A program made the translations under genes and the position numbers. The notes under the pieces are model-generated. The model saw only the letters and a program-made list of their open reading frames with translations, searched no databases and was not told where the DNA came from. Of a DNA stretch of 53,066 nucleotides, positions 17,130 through 26,820 are shown piece by piece (positions within the stretch are counted from its first letter, which is position 1; each line of letters starts with the position of its first letter). Source of the stretch: an uncultured Lachnospiraceae bacterium (lineage in GTDB: Bacteria; Bacillota; Clostridia; Lachnospirales; Lachnospiraceae); NCBI GenBank assembly GCA_946538525.1, contig CAMNGU010000003.1, positions 1-53,066 of the forward strand. The letters are read 5' to 3'.

Positions 17130-18827
17130 ATGAAAAAGCGAATATTTGAGAAGAGATTTTTTGAGAATAAAATCTTCGAAAAGAGAAAAAGTATTCTTTC
17201 CGCGGTTCTCATTGCGTCCATAACTTTGGCTGCTCCATTTTCAGGTGTTAGAGCTGAAAATGCAACTTCAGGCGATGCTTCCCCAAGTAGCGCTGTGACA
17301 AGTACGCAGTCAGGTAGTGAAAAGGTGATGAGAGACAACATCTTCATTAATGGTCAGGATATGAGTGGAGTTACATTTGATGAAGCAATTAAAAAGCTGG
17401 GAATCGATGCATCTTATACAGATGCAAGTGTAGTTCTTACCAGCCAGTTTGGAGATGTAGAGACAACACTTGGAGATATAGGACTTCAGAACAATGCTGA
17501 AGAAGTTGTGGCTGAGGCTATTGACTATGGAAATCACGGAAATGTTCTGAAACGATACAAGGATATTGAAGCCCTTAAGACTACTCCAGTTGAGTATGAG
17601 GTTAAAAGCACAGTTGATGCTGTGGCACTGGATCTTATCGTTGAAGGAAAGATTGGAAGCGAAATGGCTGGTGACAGTTCATACAGCCTTGATAAGCATG
17701 AGGATGGAACTGTTAAGGTTATAGTTGAAGGTCAGTCTGTCAGTGTAGATGCTGAGGCTACAAAGTCAGCTATCGAGGACATCATCAATGGCGACAGTTA
17801 TAAGGGTGGTAAGGTCAGTACAAAGGTAGTGATCGCTGACAATTCTGAAAGTGAGAAAATGCAGCAGATTGCCAGAGTTACAACTCTGCTGGGTACATAT
17901 ACAACAAGTTATGCAAGCAGTGGTGCTGCTCGTAAAAACAATGTGCAGAGAGCTGCATCTCTTGTGGATGGACATCTTCTGTTCCCAGGAGAAATGATAT
18001 CTGTATATAACTCTATTGCTCCTATTGAGGTAAGCAATGGTTATGAGCTGGCTCATGCTTATGTTGGAACAGAGGTTGTAGACAGTGCCGGTGGTGGTGT
18101 TTGTCAGGTTGCTACAACTCTTTATAATGCGGCACTTAGAGCAGAGATAGAGATCATTCAGAGAAACTGTCACAGTATGAAAGTTTCTTATGTTCCTATT
18201 TCAGCGGATGCAGCAATAGCAGGTGGTGTTCTGGATCTTAAGCTTCGCAACAATCTGGATGCACCAATCTATATTGAGGCACTTTATGATGGAGCAAACC
18301 TTAGCTTCAATATCTGGGGCGAGGAGTATAGAGAAGAGGGAAGAACTATTGAGTTTGAATCTATTCAGACAGCAGTTATCAATCCTCCTTCAGAACCAAT
18401 TTATACAGAAGATAAGTCTCTGCCAGCAGGAACTGAGGAAGTAACAGCTTCTGCAGTAACAGGTTATACTGGAGAGCTTTGGAAATATGTTTATAAAAAT
18501 GGCGAAAGAGTTGAATCAATAAAGATCAACAGTAGTAAGTATCAAGCTTCTGCTGCAAAGATTTCATTTAATGGTGATCCTGCAGAAGAAGAGGGCGAAG
18601 AAGATACTGCAGGGGATGAAGATGATAATACAGGAGCTCCTGCAGATGGAACAGCGGATCCAAATGCAAATGCAGATCCTAATCAGCAGCCAGCAGATCC
18701 AAACCAGCAGGCTGCACCAGTAGATCCAAATCAGCAGGTGGCAGATCCGAATCAGCAACCTGGAACGGAGGCTCCACAGACGACAGAAGCACCTGCTCCT
18801 ACAGATCCAGCAGCTACGACGCCATAG
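17130..18827 (+). CDS. VanW family wall protein with G5 domain and repeat tail
   Basis: A 565-residue secreted protein. It has a basic N-terminus and signal segment (about 20-42), a putative peptidoglycan-binding domain (about 65-255; INGQDMSGVTFDEAIKKLG) and the VanW domain (about 270-410; LLFPGEMISVYN, SAGGGVCQVATTLYNAAL). A G5-type strand region follows (about 425-480; SLPAGTEEVTASAVTGYTG). The acidic, proline-rich tail is built from (A)DPNQQ repeats and TEAP units. Such YoaR-like proteins are common in clostridial envelopes and are not a sign of vancomycin resistance. The start is ATG 17130 with AAAGGGA. No sorting signal is present, so it is probably wall-associated through its binding domain. 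Confidence 0.87.
   Translation: MKKRIFEKRFFENKIFEKRKSILSAVLIASITLAAPFSGVRAENATSGDASPSSAVTSTQSGSEKVMRDNIFINGQDMSGVTFDEAIKKLGIDASYTDASVVLTSQFGDVETTLGDIGLQNNAEEVVAEAIDYGNHGNVLKRYKDIEALKTTPVEYEVKSTVDAVALDLIVEGKIGSEMAGDSSYSLDKHEDGTVKVIVEGQSVSVDAEATKSAIEDIINGDSYKGGKVSTKVVIADNSESEKMQQIARVTTLLGTYTTSYASSGAARKNNVQRAASLVDGHLLFPGEMISVYNSIAPIEVSNGYELAHAYVGTEVVDSAGGGVCQVATTLYNAALRAEIEIIQRNCHSMKVSYVPISADAAIAGGVLDLKLRNNLDAPIYIEALYDGANLSFNIWGEEYREEGRTIEFESIQTAVINPPSEPIYTEDKSLPAGTEEVTASAVTGYTGELWKYVYKNGERVESIKINSSKYQASAAKISFNGDPAEEEGEEDTAGDEDDNTGAPADGTADPNANADPNQQPADPNQQAAPVDPNQQVADPNQQPGTEAPQTTEAPAPTDPAATTP
18655..18765 (+). repeat. Coding repeat (DPNQQ units) in the VanW protein tail
   Basis: Imperfect tandem copies of a unit GCAGATCCAAATCAGCAG encode (A/V)DPNQQ four to five times. 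The reading frame is kept throughout. Confidence 0.75.
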
Positions 18828-18848
18828 TTAAATCATTTAGAGTAGGTA

Positions 18849-19940
18849 ATGGACAGAGGATCAATAAATACAAGAATTATAAAAAGAAGTATTCTTAAGC
18901 ATATAGCGAGGACTGAACCAGTCGGAACTACTGTAGGCACGGACTACAGTATTGTTGACAGGGGCACCTCGCCATTTGCTATTATTACGGCACAAGGTTT
19001 TTCCGAGTTTTCTGGAGAGCTGGCATATATACGCGCACTGAACAATCTGGCTGCGGGAGGTGCAAAGGCGGATAGCGTTATGATCGATATCCTGGTGGGA
19101 AGTTCCTGCTCTGAGGATAGGCTTCGAAAGGAAATGAATCAGCTGTCGAAACTTGCTTCTAGAGATAATATTCGCATAATCGGCGGAAATTCATTTGTCT
19201 CAAAAGATGGCGGGGCAGAGGGTTCATTTACCATTACTGCTTTTGGTAAGGTAGAGGATAGTGTGACGGCCCAGCTGACAGAGAAGCTTTCAGTAGGGGA
19301 TAAGATTGTTATTCTTGGAGAGGCAGGAAGGTTTGGTGCCAGCTTTATCTTGGAGAGAAGTCGTAGATTGGCTGACAGAAAGGCCAATAAAGAGACTGAA
19401 GAAGAGCTTAAAGAAAAGCCTAAAGAAGCTGACACAGAAACAGAGGCTTTCTGTTTGAAGTCGAATAAGAATATGAGCATTTTGGATAGATTCGCAAAGT
19501 CTTATCTGGATGCTGCAGTTATGAATAAGGACGAGTGCTATATCCAAGATGTGGCAGAGGTGCTTGTTCAGGGAGGAGCTTCATTTATACATGATGTTTC
19601 CTTTGGTGGTATTTACAGAACATTAATCGAGATTGCTGAGTATAGTAATCATGGAATTGATATAATACATGAAAGGGTTCCAATAAGACAGGATACTATT
19701 GAGATAAGTGAGTTCCTGGGGATTAATCCTTATGAGTTATTGGGAACCGGTGGGGTAGTTGCCGTTGTGAAACCGGACAGGTTAGAGAGACTGGAGAACC
19801 GGCTGAGGGAAGCTGGAATTCAGTACAGTATTGCGGGTGAGCTGACTGAGTCTGGGGAACGAGTGGTGCATTCAGAAAATTTCCATATGAAGAGATCTCT
19901 CACATATTATGAGGGAGATGATATATATAAAGTGGTGTAG
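18849..19940 (+). CDS. AIR synthase-related (HypE/PurM-like) protein
   Basis: A 363-residue protein of the PurM/HypE/ThiL-like ATP-binding superfamily. Residues 1-160 hold the N-terminal domain (GTDYSIVDRG, NNLAAGGAKADSVMIDILVG, IRIIGGNSFVS). The C-terminal domain follows (QDVAEVLVQGGASFIHDVSFGG, GTGGVVAVV). A charged insert (about 178-200, KETEEELKEKPKEADTETE) links them. Clostridial genomes carry such stand-alone members with no hydrogenase genes nearby, as here. The substrate is unknown, and I do not assign HypE function. It lies 21 bases after the VanW gene and 36 before ppk1, probably in one transcript. Confidence 0.8.
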   Translation: MDRGSINTRIIKRSILKHIARTEPVGTTVGTDYSIVDRGTSPFAIITAQGFSEFSGELAYIRALNNLAAGGAKADSVMIDILVGSSCSEDRLRKEMNQLSKLASRDNIRIIGGNSFVSKDGGAEGSFTITAFGKVEDSVTAQLTEKLSVGDKIVILGEAGRFGASFILERSRRLADRKANKETEEELKEKPKEADTETEAFCLKSNKNMSILDRFAKSYLDAAVMNKDECYIQDVAEVLVQGGASFIHDVSFGGIYRTLIEIAEYSNHGIDIIHERVPIRQDTIEISEFLGINPYELLGTGGVVAVVKPDRLERLENRLREAGIQYSIAGELTESGERVVHSENFHMKRSLTYYEGDDIYKVV

Positions 19941-19976
19941 CATTATAAAAATACTATATGAAGGGAGAGGTGTATT

Positions 19977-22034
19977 TTGAGCGAACTATATGAAAATAGA
20001 GAGCTGTCTTGGCTCAAGTTTAATGAGCGTGTATTGGAAGAAGCGGAGGACAAGAGAAATCCACTATGTGAAAGATTGACATTTATGTCTATCTATCAGA
20101 CTAATCTGGATGAGTTCTTCATGGTGCGAGTGGGGTCGCTTCATGATCAGATGCTTCTGGAGGATGATCCAAAAGAGAATAAGACCAATATGACTGCGTC
20201 TGAACAGCTGGTTGCCATTAGAGAAGGGGTTAAAGTTCTGGGAATTCGTAAGGACGAGTCTTATCATAAACTCATGAAAGAGATAGAGAAGAAGGGTATC
20301 AAGCTTGTGAAGTTTGATGATCTGGATGAAAATGAAGGCGCTTATCTTCAGGGCTTCTTTCAGAGAGAGATTCAGCCACTTTTATCTCCATTTACTATAA
20401 GTAAAAAGCGTCCATTTCCATTTATCAAGAATAAGGAAATTTGCGCATGTGCAATCCTTGCTACTAAGGGTGGAAAGAACCGCGTTGGAATAGTTCCATG
20501 TAACAACGGAATGTTCTCAAGACTGGTTGAGATTCCAGGAAACAAGGGAAGATTTATGCTGGCTGAAGAGCTGATACTTCATTTCCTTCCAGAGATTTTC
20601 TCAGGTTATTCCGTTGTATGTAAGTCATTAGTTAGAGTAACCAGAAATGCAGATATTGATGCAGACAAGGTTTACGACGAGGAGCTGAACTATAGAGATC
20701 ATATGGCGGAGGTTATCAAGCAGCGTAGAAAGCTGGAGCCGGTACGCCTGGAGTATACAAGAGATGTAGATAAGAAGATCATCAAGAGAGTGATGAGCTT
20801 CTTCAAGATAGATAAGGAAATGGTATTCAATACCACAGCACCACTGGATATGTCTTTCCTGTTCCAGATTCAGGATATGCTGAGACATGAGAAGGAGCTG
20901 TTCTTCGATAAGAGAATTCCACAGAAGTCTCCAGAACTGGATGAGACAAAGCCACTTATACCACAGATTATGGAGAAGGATAAGCTGCTATCTTATCCAT
21001 ACGAGAATATTAGACCATTCCTTGGCATGCTGCAGGAGGCTGCAAATGATCCTGATGTAGTGTCGATCAAGATGACGCTTTATAGATTAGCTAAGCAGAG
21101 TAAGGTTGTGGAAGCTCTGGTTGAAGCGGCTGAAAATGGTAAAGAAGTAGATGTGCTTGTTGAACTTAAAGCAAGGTTCGACGAGGAAAATAATATTGAG
21201 TGGTCCAGAACATTGGAAAATGCAGGCTGCCATGTAATATACGGATTAGACGGTCTCAAGGTTCATTCAAAGCTTTGCCTCATAACTATGAAGAAGGGCA
21301 AAGATGTGCAGTACATTACCCAGATTGGAACTGGAAATTATAATGAGAAGACTGCAAGACTTTATACAGACCTATGCCTTATGACTGGTGATCAGAAGAT
21401 AGGTGCGGAGGCTGCCAGGGTATTTAAGGCACTTTCCATGGGCGAAGTTATGAAGCGCACAGAGCATCTGCTTGTGGCGCCTAAGTGTTTGCAGAATAAG
21501 ATTCTGGATAAGATTGCCCGCGAGATTCAGATTGCTAAAGATGGTGGCGAGGGTTATATTGGTGTGAAGATCAATTCTCTCACTGATAAGAAGATTATCG
21601 ATAAGCTTATCGAGGCTTCTCAGGCTGGCGTAAAGATTGAAATGGTAATCAGAGGAATCTGCTGTCTTCACCCAGGTATTAAGGGTAAGACGGATAACAT
21701 TCATATAGTTAGTATAGTTGGACGATTCCTGGAACATTCCAGAATTTACATTTTCGGTAAGGGTGAGCGAGAGGAAATGTACATAGCTTCAGCTGACTTT
21801 ATGACAAGAAATACTGTTCGCCGAGTAGAGGTTGCAACACCTCTTTATGATCCGGCTATCAGAGACAGGGTAAGAGAAATGTTCCGCATCCAGATGTCAG
21901 ATAATGTAAAGGCAAGAGTTCTGGGGTCAGACGGAAATTATAAATATGTAAAGCATACAAAACCTGCCATAGATGCTCAGAAAATATTCTTTGATGAGGC
22001 ATATAATGCGGCGGGAAGTGTTATAGAAGGGTAA
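19977..22034 (+). CDS. ppk1: Polyphosphate kinase 1
   Basis: A 685-residue PPK1 of normal length. It opens YENRELSWLKFNERVLEEA, the typical N-domain. The catalytic core has His430 in GLKVHSKLCLI, the autophosphorylated residue by family alignment, and His587 in LEHSRIYIFG. GTGNYNEKTARLYTD completes the phospholipase-D-like fold. It makes polyphosphate from ATP reversibly. Start TTG 19977 sits behind GGGAGAGG. The sensor kinase gene begins 44 bases later. Confidence 0.96.
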   Translation: MSELYENRELSWLKFNERVLEEAEDKRNPLCERLTFMSIYQTNLDEFFMVRVGSLHDQMLLEDDPKENKTNMTASEQLVAIREGVKVLGIRKDESYHKLMKEIEKKGIKLVKFDDLDENEGAYLQGFFQREIQPLLSPFTISKKRPFPFIKNKEICACAILATKGGKNRVGIVPCNNGMFSRLVEIPGNKGRFMLAEELILHFLPEIFSGYSVVCKSLVRVTRNADIDADKVYDEELNYRDHMAEVIKQRRKLEPVRLEYTRDVDKKIIKRVMSFFKIDKEMVFNTTAPLDMSFLFQIQDMLRHEKELFFDKRIPQKSPELDETKPLIPQIMEKDKLLSYPYENIRPFLGMLQEAANDPDVVSIKMTLYRLAKQSKVVEALVEAAENGKEVDVLVELKARFDEENNIEWSRTLENAGCHVIYGLDGLKVHSKLCLITMKKGKDVQYITQIGTGNYNEKTARLYTDLCLMTGDQKIGAEAARVFKALSMGEVMKRTEHLLVAPKCLQNKILDKIAREIQIAKDGGEGYIGVKINSLTDKKIIDKLIEASQAGVKIEMVIRGICCLHPGIKGKTDNIHIVSIVGRFLEHSRIYIFGKGEREEMYIASADFMTRNTVRRVEVATPLYDPAIRDRVREMFRIQMSDNVKARVLGSDGNYKYVKHTKPAIDAQKIFFDEAYNAAGSVIEG

Positions 22035-22078
22035 TATAAATCTAACAAGAATCAAATAGGAGTCTATAAGAACGCTTA

Positions 22079-23482
22079 ATGAAAAACATTAGAATTAAAA
22101 ACTATATACTAATCTCCATGATTCTTGTGGTGACAATATCCCTTTGTCTACTTGCTTCAGCATACATTTACTATTATGGAAATAGAGAATACAAGACTGT
22201 AAAGGAGCTGGCTGCCAGCAATTCCAAATCTATAGCTGACATTATGGCTGATGAGGGAATGGGTTCAGTTGAATCTGACGAAAAGCTCCTTTATAGGATT
22301 GAAAATGCCATAGAGCTTCAGAAAGGCCGCATTCTGATAGTAGATAGAAACTACAAAATCCTTGTAGATACAGATAACAAATCCAAAGACTCATATCTGG
22401 TCAGCAAGAATGTTATGAGTATTATGAAGGGCGACCTCGAGAATATCAACCATGACAAAAAGGGAGAGAATATCATTATTACTCCTATTATTGTGAAGGG
22501 CGATAATATCGAAGGCGTACTCATTTACCGGGTTTCCCTGGAAGATGTTCATAAGACTGTGGCTAATCAGATTAAAGTAAGTCTGGTGATACTATTTATC
22601 ATGATCATAATCGATGGACTGATCATTAGTTTCATTTCCAAGCGATCCGTAAGAGATATTAACAATATAAATGAGAAGATCATGCATACGGCGTTGGGTA
22701 ATTTCCAGGACCGACTTCCTGAGGATGAAGGATTTATCGAGGCTCAGGTTTTGTCAGAAAACTATAATGAGGTTTTGGACAAGCTTTCAATTATCGACCA
22801 GACAAGGTCAGAATTCGTTTCAAATGTGTCACACGAGCTGAAGACGCCGATTACTTCTATGAAGGTGTTGGCAGAGTCAATTACGCAAAATGAGACTGCT
22901 AATGTGGATGATTATAAAGAATTCATGGTGGACATCGTTGACGAAATCGATAGAGAGACTAAGATCATAAATGACCTGCTTACTCTTGTTAGAACAGATT
23001 CAAACAAGAATGAGATGAATTTTGAAGATGCAGATATAAATGATATGATGGAGTCTATCATTAAGACTGTAAATCCGCTTGCAAATGCTCGTGGCATCAC
23101 CCTCAGCTATGACAGCTTCAAGGAAGTTACTGCGAAGGTTGATGCGGTGAAACTGTCCCTGGCAATATCGAACCTGATTGAAAATGCGGTTAAGTATAAT
23201 ATCGATAATGGCTGGATTAAGTGCAGCCTGAATGCAGATAATAAGTATTTCTATATCAAGGTTGCTGACTCAGGAGTTGGTATTCCTGATGATGCGAAGG
23301 ATAGAGTATTCGACAGATTCTACAGAGTTGATAAGGCTAGAAGCCGTGATACAGGTGGAACAGGACTGGGACTTTCAATTACGCGAAGTATCGTAAATGC
23401 GCATAAAGGAACCATTAAGCTTTATAGCGAGTCTGGAAAAGGAACCACATTTACTGTTCGAATTCCTATAGAGGGCAGATAA
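22079..23482 (+). CDS. Orphan membrane sensor histidine kinase
   Basis: A 467-residue kinase. Two membrane segments (about 9-31 and 164-185) flank an extracytoplasmic sensor domain of about 130 residues. HAMP follows (about 186-240), then HisKA with phospho-acceptor His252 (VSHELKTPITSMK) and a HATPase domain (NLIENAVKYN, DSGVGIPDD, GGTGLGLSI). No response regulator is adjacent. It lies between ppk1 and a lipoprotein gene; if co-transcribed, envelope or phosphate stress is a reasonable guess, no more. The ribosome site AGGAG is 16 bases from the ATG, longer than usual. Confidence 0.92.
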   Translation: MKNIRIKNYILISMILVVTISLCLLASAYIYYYGNREYKTVKELAASNSKSIADIMADEGMGSVESDEKLLYRIENAIELQKGRILIVDRNYKILVDTDNKSKDSYLVSKNVMSIMKGDLENINHDKKGENIIITPIIVKGDNIEGVLIYRVSLEDVHKTVANQIKVSLVILFIMIIIDGLIISFISKRSVRDINNINEKIMHTALGNFQDRLPEDEGFIEAQVLSENYNEVLDKLSIIDQTRSEFVSNVSHELKTPITSMKVLAESITQNETANVDDYKEFMVDIVDEIDRETKIINDLLTLVRTDSNKNEMNFEDADINDMMESIIKTVNPLANARGITLSYDSFKEVTAKVDAVKLSLAISNLIENAVKYNIDNGWIKCSLNADNKYFYIKVADSGVGIPDDAKDRVFDRFYRVDKARSRDTGGTGLGLSITRSIVNAHKGTIKLYSESGKGTTFTVRIPIEGR

Positions 23483-23560
23483 AGAATTGGTTAAAAATCA
23501 GTAAAAATATTAGTTAGTTAACTAAAAAAATAAAAAGTTAAAATATAGAACTAAAAAATT

Positions 23561-24109
23561 ATGAAACATCGTACGAAATATATTTTTAAACAAAATTTAA
23601 AACAACAGTTTAAAAATCATGATAATAAAACTAAATATTCATATTTACTTCGGATGTTCTTATGTGTCACATTTATCCTTGCTCTGACAGGTTGTGGAGA
23701 TAATTCCAGCACGGTAATGAGTACCACCGAAAATATGGTTTCAAAAGCAGGATCAGTTCAGCTCTATCATGCTACAGAAACTGCTGTAGAACCAGATGAG
23801 GAAAGGTATCAGCTGGTTCAGCCGGATAATCTTTCGGCGGCACTAGAAGAAATAATTGAGAATATGACTCTTAACAGCAACATGACTATAGAGAAATATC
23901 TGATAGATGAAGAAAGAAACATCACCCTTTTTATAGATATAAAAGAAGGGATTACAGAAGAGGAAATTCTCCTGAATCAGGCAGCTATCGTGAAAAGCAT
24001 GCAGGGAATAGATGTTAATAATATCTGTATTTCTCTTCAGAATAAGGATGGAGAAGAAATAACAAAAGCAACATATACAGATGCATCATTTTATTATTAT
24101 GATGAATAA
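23561..24109 (+). CDS. Lipoprotein, GerM-like domain possible
   Basis: A 182-residue predicted lipoprotein. A 30-residue basic N-terminus precedes a hydrophobic segment (LLRMFLCVTFILALTGC) with lipobox LTGC, so the mature chain would begin at Cys46. The rest (about 95-175) is a small alpha/beta domain (TIEKYLIDEERNITLFIDIKEG) with a shape like GerMN, but I cannot confirm this. No clear ribosome site precedes ATG 23561, and the leader could start later. It lies 78 bases after a sensor kinase and 37 before comEC. Kinase-plus-lipoprotein pairs often share a signalling pathway; here that is inference. Confidence 0.65.
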   Translation: MKHRTKYIFKQNLKQQFKNHDNKTKYSYLLRMFLCVTFILALTGCGDNSSTVMSTTENMVSKAGSVQLYHATETAVEPDEERYQLVQPDNLSAALEEIIENMTLNSNMTIEKYLIDEERNITLFIDIKEGITEEEILLNQAAIVKSMQGIDVNNICISLQNKDGEEITKATYTDASFYYYDE

Positions 24110-24146
24110 AAATAATGGTGAATTAGTAGTTTGTTAGGAGACAGAA

Positions 24147-26798
24147 TTGAAAAGACCACTACTAAGTATGGGGGCAATGTTCGTATTAGGGGAACTTGCC
24201 TATCGGTTGGCTGAGGAAAGTCTTATATACTCAGCCCTTGCTACAATTTCAGCAATTTTTATAATGAAAATAAGCGGCAAATCTGCGCATACTAAATGCT
24301 CGGATTTGTTGCTTTTTTATTTTAATAGAAATCACGAAGGCGTTTCAAAAATATCTTATTTAAAGGAAATTCTCTTCCTTATCCTATTTCTAGTTATCTT
24401 CCTTCTTGGTGTTCTCTGGGGATTTACTTATTACAGAGAAATGTCTGGAACTTTGGAGACAGAGTGCGAAACTGGCAGAAGGGTGGGGATGACAGCTTAC
24501 ATTTCCAAGGTTGAGGAAAAAGAGAAGGGAACTCGTGTAACCCTTAAAACCGCAGAGGGCGGACTTACCATGTATGTGAAATCAAGGGATGGTGGGTCCT
24601 ACCAAAGTTCGTCTAAGTGGAGTAAAGAGGAGAAAGAAAAAGATTCAGGCGGTAAGCAGAGCCGGGTTCTGGAACCGGGACTTTATATACATGTGACTGG
24701 ATGTGTAGAAGAAATCCAGGGGCGAACAAATCCTGGAGGAGTGGATATGGAGGAATACTATGCAGGTAAAGGAATAAGATATCAGCTGGAATCTCCAGAA
24801 TACACATTAACTAAGGATAGGGAAAATCGCCTGGTAAATGGGCTCTATCATATCCGTCTTAAGATGGGGGAGCGGCTGGATCAGGCCTTTGATGAAGAGG
24901 AGGCAGGGATTCTAAAAACCATGCTCTTAGGGGATAAGAGCAGCCTTTCTTCAGAGGTTATGACTTTATATCAACGGTGTGGAATAGTGCATATTCTGGC
25001 AATCTCGGGACTTCATGTCATGCTCCTAGCTGGAGTACTGGAATGGCTACTTCAGATGCTGCGTGTGAGAAAAAACATTTCCGTGTGTATAACCATCATC
25101 TTCGCGACTTTGTATGGAGTGCTGACAGGAATGTCAGAGGCAACGCTTAGAGCTGTGATAATGCTTATAATCATGAGGATAGCATTTCTCTTTGGGCGGA
25201 CTTCGGATATGCCGACCAGCATGATGGAAGCGCTACTGGTCATGCTTATCCTTAACCCGGATTCCTTGTTATCCACAGGGCTTTTGATGAGTTTTATGGC
25301 GGTACTGGGGGTATTAACTGGAAATGTAATCGGTGGCTATTTATTTGATAGAAGCAGTTTTGAGGGGCTCCCTTCTATGTGGAAGATGCGGTTTAAAACA
25401 TTTTTCAAGGGGCTGTTGATCTCAGCCAGCATAAATATCTGGATGTGTCCACTTATCATGAGAAGTTATTATGAGGTTCCTATTCTTTCGCTGCTACTGA
25501 ATATAATAGTTATTCCGCTGCTTACTGTGGTGGTGGCCTGTGGATTTATAGTTATGCTGCTAGGGAATATTGCGGTTCCTGCAATCTGGATCTGTGAGAA
25601 ACTGCTTTGGCTTTATAAGAGTCTGTGTCAGGTTGTACTTAAAATTCCGGGAGCGGTATTTCCTACAGGGCATTTAGAGATATGGCAGCTGATTCTTACA
25701 TATTTGGTATTTGGAGCGGCGATGATCGGAATAGTATATGTGCTTGAAAATCATTTATATGTGGTGACTCAAAAGTTGGGGAAGAAGTGGAGGGCTAAGG
25801 CCTTTACATTGGTGATGATAATCTTTACCGGCTTATCCTTTGGAACTATGGGGATGGTCAAACTGGGAAATGAAATCGCGCCACATATAGATTTTCTAGA
25901 TGTGGGCCAGGGGGACTGTTCCATCATCCATGAAGGGTATAGCGTTTTTGATAATTCTAATACGGTAAATGACTCATTTATCTCTAAGAATAAATTTCTT
26001 TCTAAAAATAGAAATTACATTGTGGACAGTGGTTCCACCAGCTATGACAGCGTTGGGCAGTATACCTTGATTCCGGCACTGAAATATTATGGTATGACGC
26101 ACATCAGATGTATCTTCATATCCCATATGGATGAGGATCATATGAATGCAGTGACCTACCTCCTTGAGAATAGGGATTTATATGGCTTCACCATTGACTT
26201 TTTGGCAGTGGCAGAGGCTACGGAAGTGGATGAAAATTATGGGGAACTTCTGTCTGTTTTAGGAGAGACAGAGTTAATAGAACTTGGTGCTGGAGATGTG
26301 GTGGATGGAAGCTTTCAGGTGCTCTACCCATTTAAAGGTTGTGAACCGGGAAGTGGAAATGATCATTCTCTGGTTCTAGATATGAGGTTTAGGGATGTGG
26401 AGGTACTCTATACTGGGGATATAAGCAGCGAAGTGGAGCACCAAATTGTGGAGAAGTATCAGGAGGGAATTCCATTTTTTAAGGAAGAAGATTTAGAAGG
26501 TTCCATTGTCAAAAAAGAATCCAGCGTCCCAAAAGAATTTAGTGCCTCAAAAGAGTCCAGTCTAAGAGAAGAGGAAGTTGAGATGAAGATTCTCAAGTGT
26601 CCCCACCATGGGTCCCGCTATTCCAGTAGCACAGAATTTCTAAGATGGTATGCTCCTGACCTAATTGTAATATCTTGCGGGGAGAATAATACCTATGGAC
26701 ATCCACATCGGGAGACGCTGGAGAGAATCAGGGAAAATGATATCAAATTTTTAAGGACTGATCAAAGTGGTGCAGTTAAAATCTCTTGCTCTTATTAG
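24147..26798 (+). CDS. comEC: ComEC/Rec2 family DNA uptake channel
   Basis: An 883-residue protein in three parts. An N-terminal membrane/OB region (1-235) is followed by the multi-span competence domain (about 245-560; LLGDKSSLSSEVMTLYQRCG, HILAISGLHVMLLAG) and a C-terminal metallo-beta-lactamase domain (LDVGQGDCSIIHEG, ISHMDEDHMNAV, CPHHGSRYSSS, CGENNTYGHPH). ComEC carries transforming DNA through the membrane. Start TTG 24147 follows TTAGGAGA. An odd serine/lysine-rich insert (about 785-810; KKESSVPKEFSASKESS) interrupts the lactamase domain. holA follows after 22 bases, the usual comEC-holA-rpsT order of Firmicutes. Confidence 0.95.
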   Translation: MKRPLLSMGAMFVLGELAYRLAEESLIYSALATISAIFIMKISGKSAHTKCSDLLLFYFNRNHEGVSKISYLKEILFLILFLVIFLLGVLWGFTYYREMSGTLETECETGRRVGMTAYISKVEEKEKGTRVTLKTAEGGLTMYVKSRDGGSYQSSSKWSKEEKEKDSGGKQSRVLEPGLYIHVTGCVEEIQGRTNPGGVDMEEYYAGKGIRYQLESPEYTLTKDRENRLVNGLYHIRLKMGERLDQAFDEEEAGILKTMLLGDKSSLSSEVMTLYQRCGIVHILAISGLHVMLLAGVLEWLLQMLRVRKNISVCITIIFATLYGVLTGMSEATLRAVIMLIIMRIAFLFGRTSDMPTSMMEALLVMLILNPDSLLSTGLLMSFMAVLGVLTGNVIGGYLFDRSSFEGLPSMWKMRFKTFFKGLLISASINIWMCPLIMRSYYEVPILSLLLNIIVIPLLTVVVACGFIVMLLGNIAVPAIWICEKLLWLYKSLCQVVLKIPGAVFPTGHLEIWQLILTYLVFGAAMIGIVYVLENHLYVVTQKLGKKWRAKAFTLVMIIFTGLSFGTMGMVKLGNEIAPHIDFLDVGQGDCSIIHEGYSVFDNSNTVNDSFISKNKFLSKNRNYIVDSGSTSYDSVGQYTLIPALKYYGMTHIRCIFISHMDEDHMNAVTYLLENRDLYGFTIDFLAVAEATEVDENYGELLSVLGETELIELGAGDVVDGSFQVLYPFKGCEPGSGNDHSLVLDMRFRDVEVLYTGDISSEVEHQIVEKYQEGIPFFKEEDLEGSIVKKESSVPKEFSASKESSLREEEVEMKILKCPHHGSRYSSSTEFLRWYAPDLIVISCGENNTYGHPHRETLERIRENDIKFLRTDQSGAVKISCSY

Positions 26799-26820
26799 GC
26801 GCTGAGTTTATACTAAGCAC

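Noticed and set aside
17130-18827. VanW as evidence of a vancomycin-resistance cluster
   Set aside because: No ligase, dehydrogenase or dipeptidase genes nearby; VanW/G5 proteins are ordinary in clostridia.
18849-19940. HypE hydrogenase maturation assignment
   Set aside because: Only superfamily-level similarity and no hyp or hydrogenase genes in the window.
23514-23525. TTAGTTAACTAA palindrome after the orphan kinase gene as a terminator
   Set aside because: Followed by A bases, not T, and the stem is short and AT-only.
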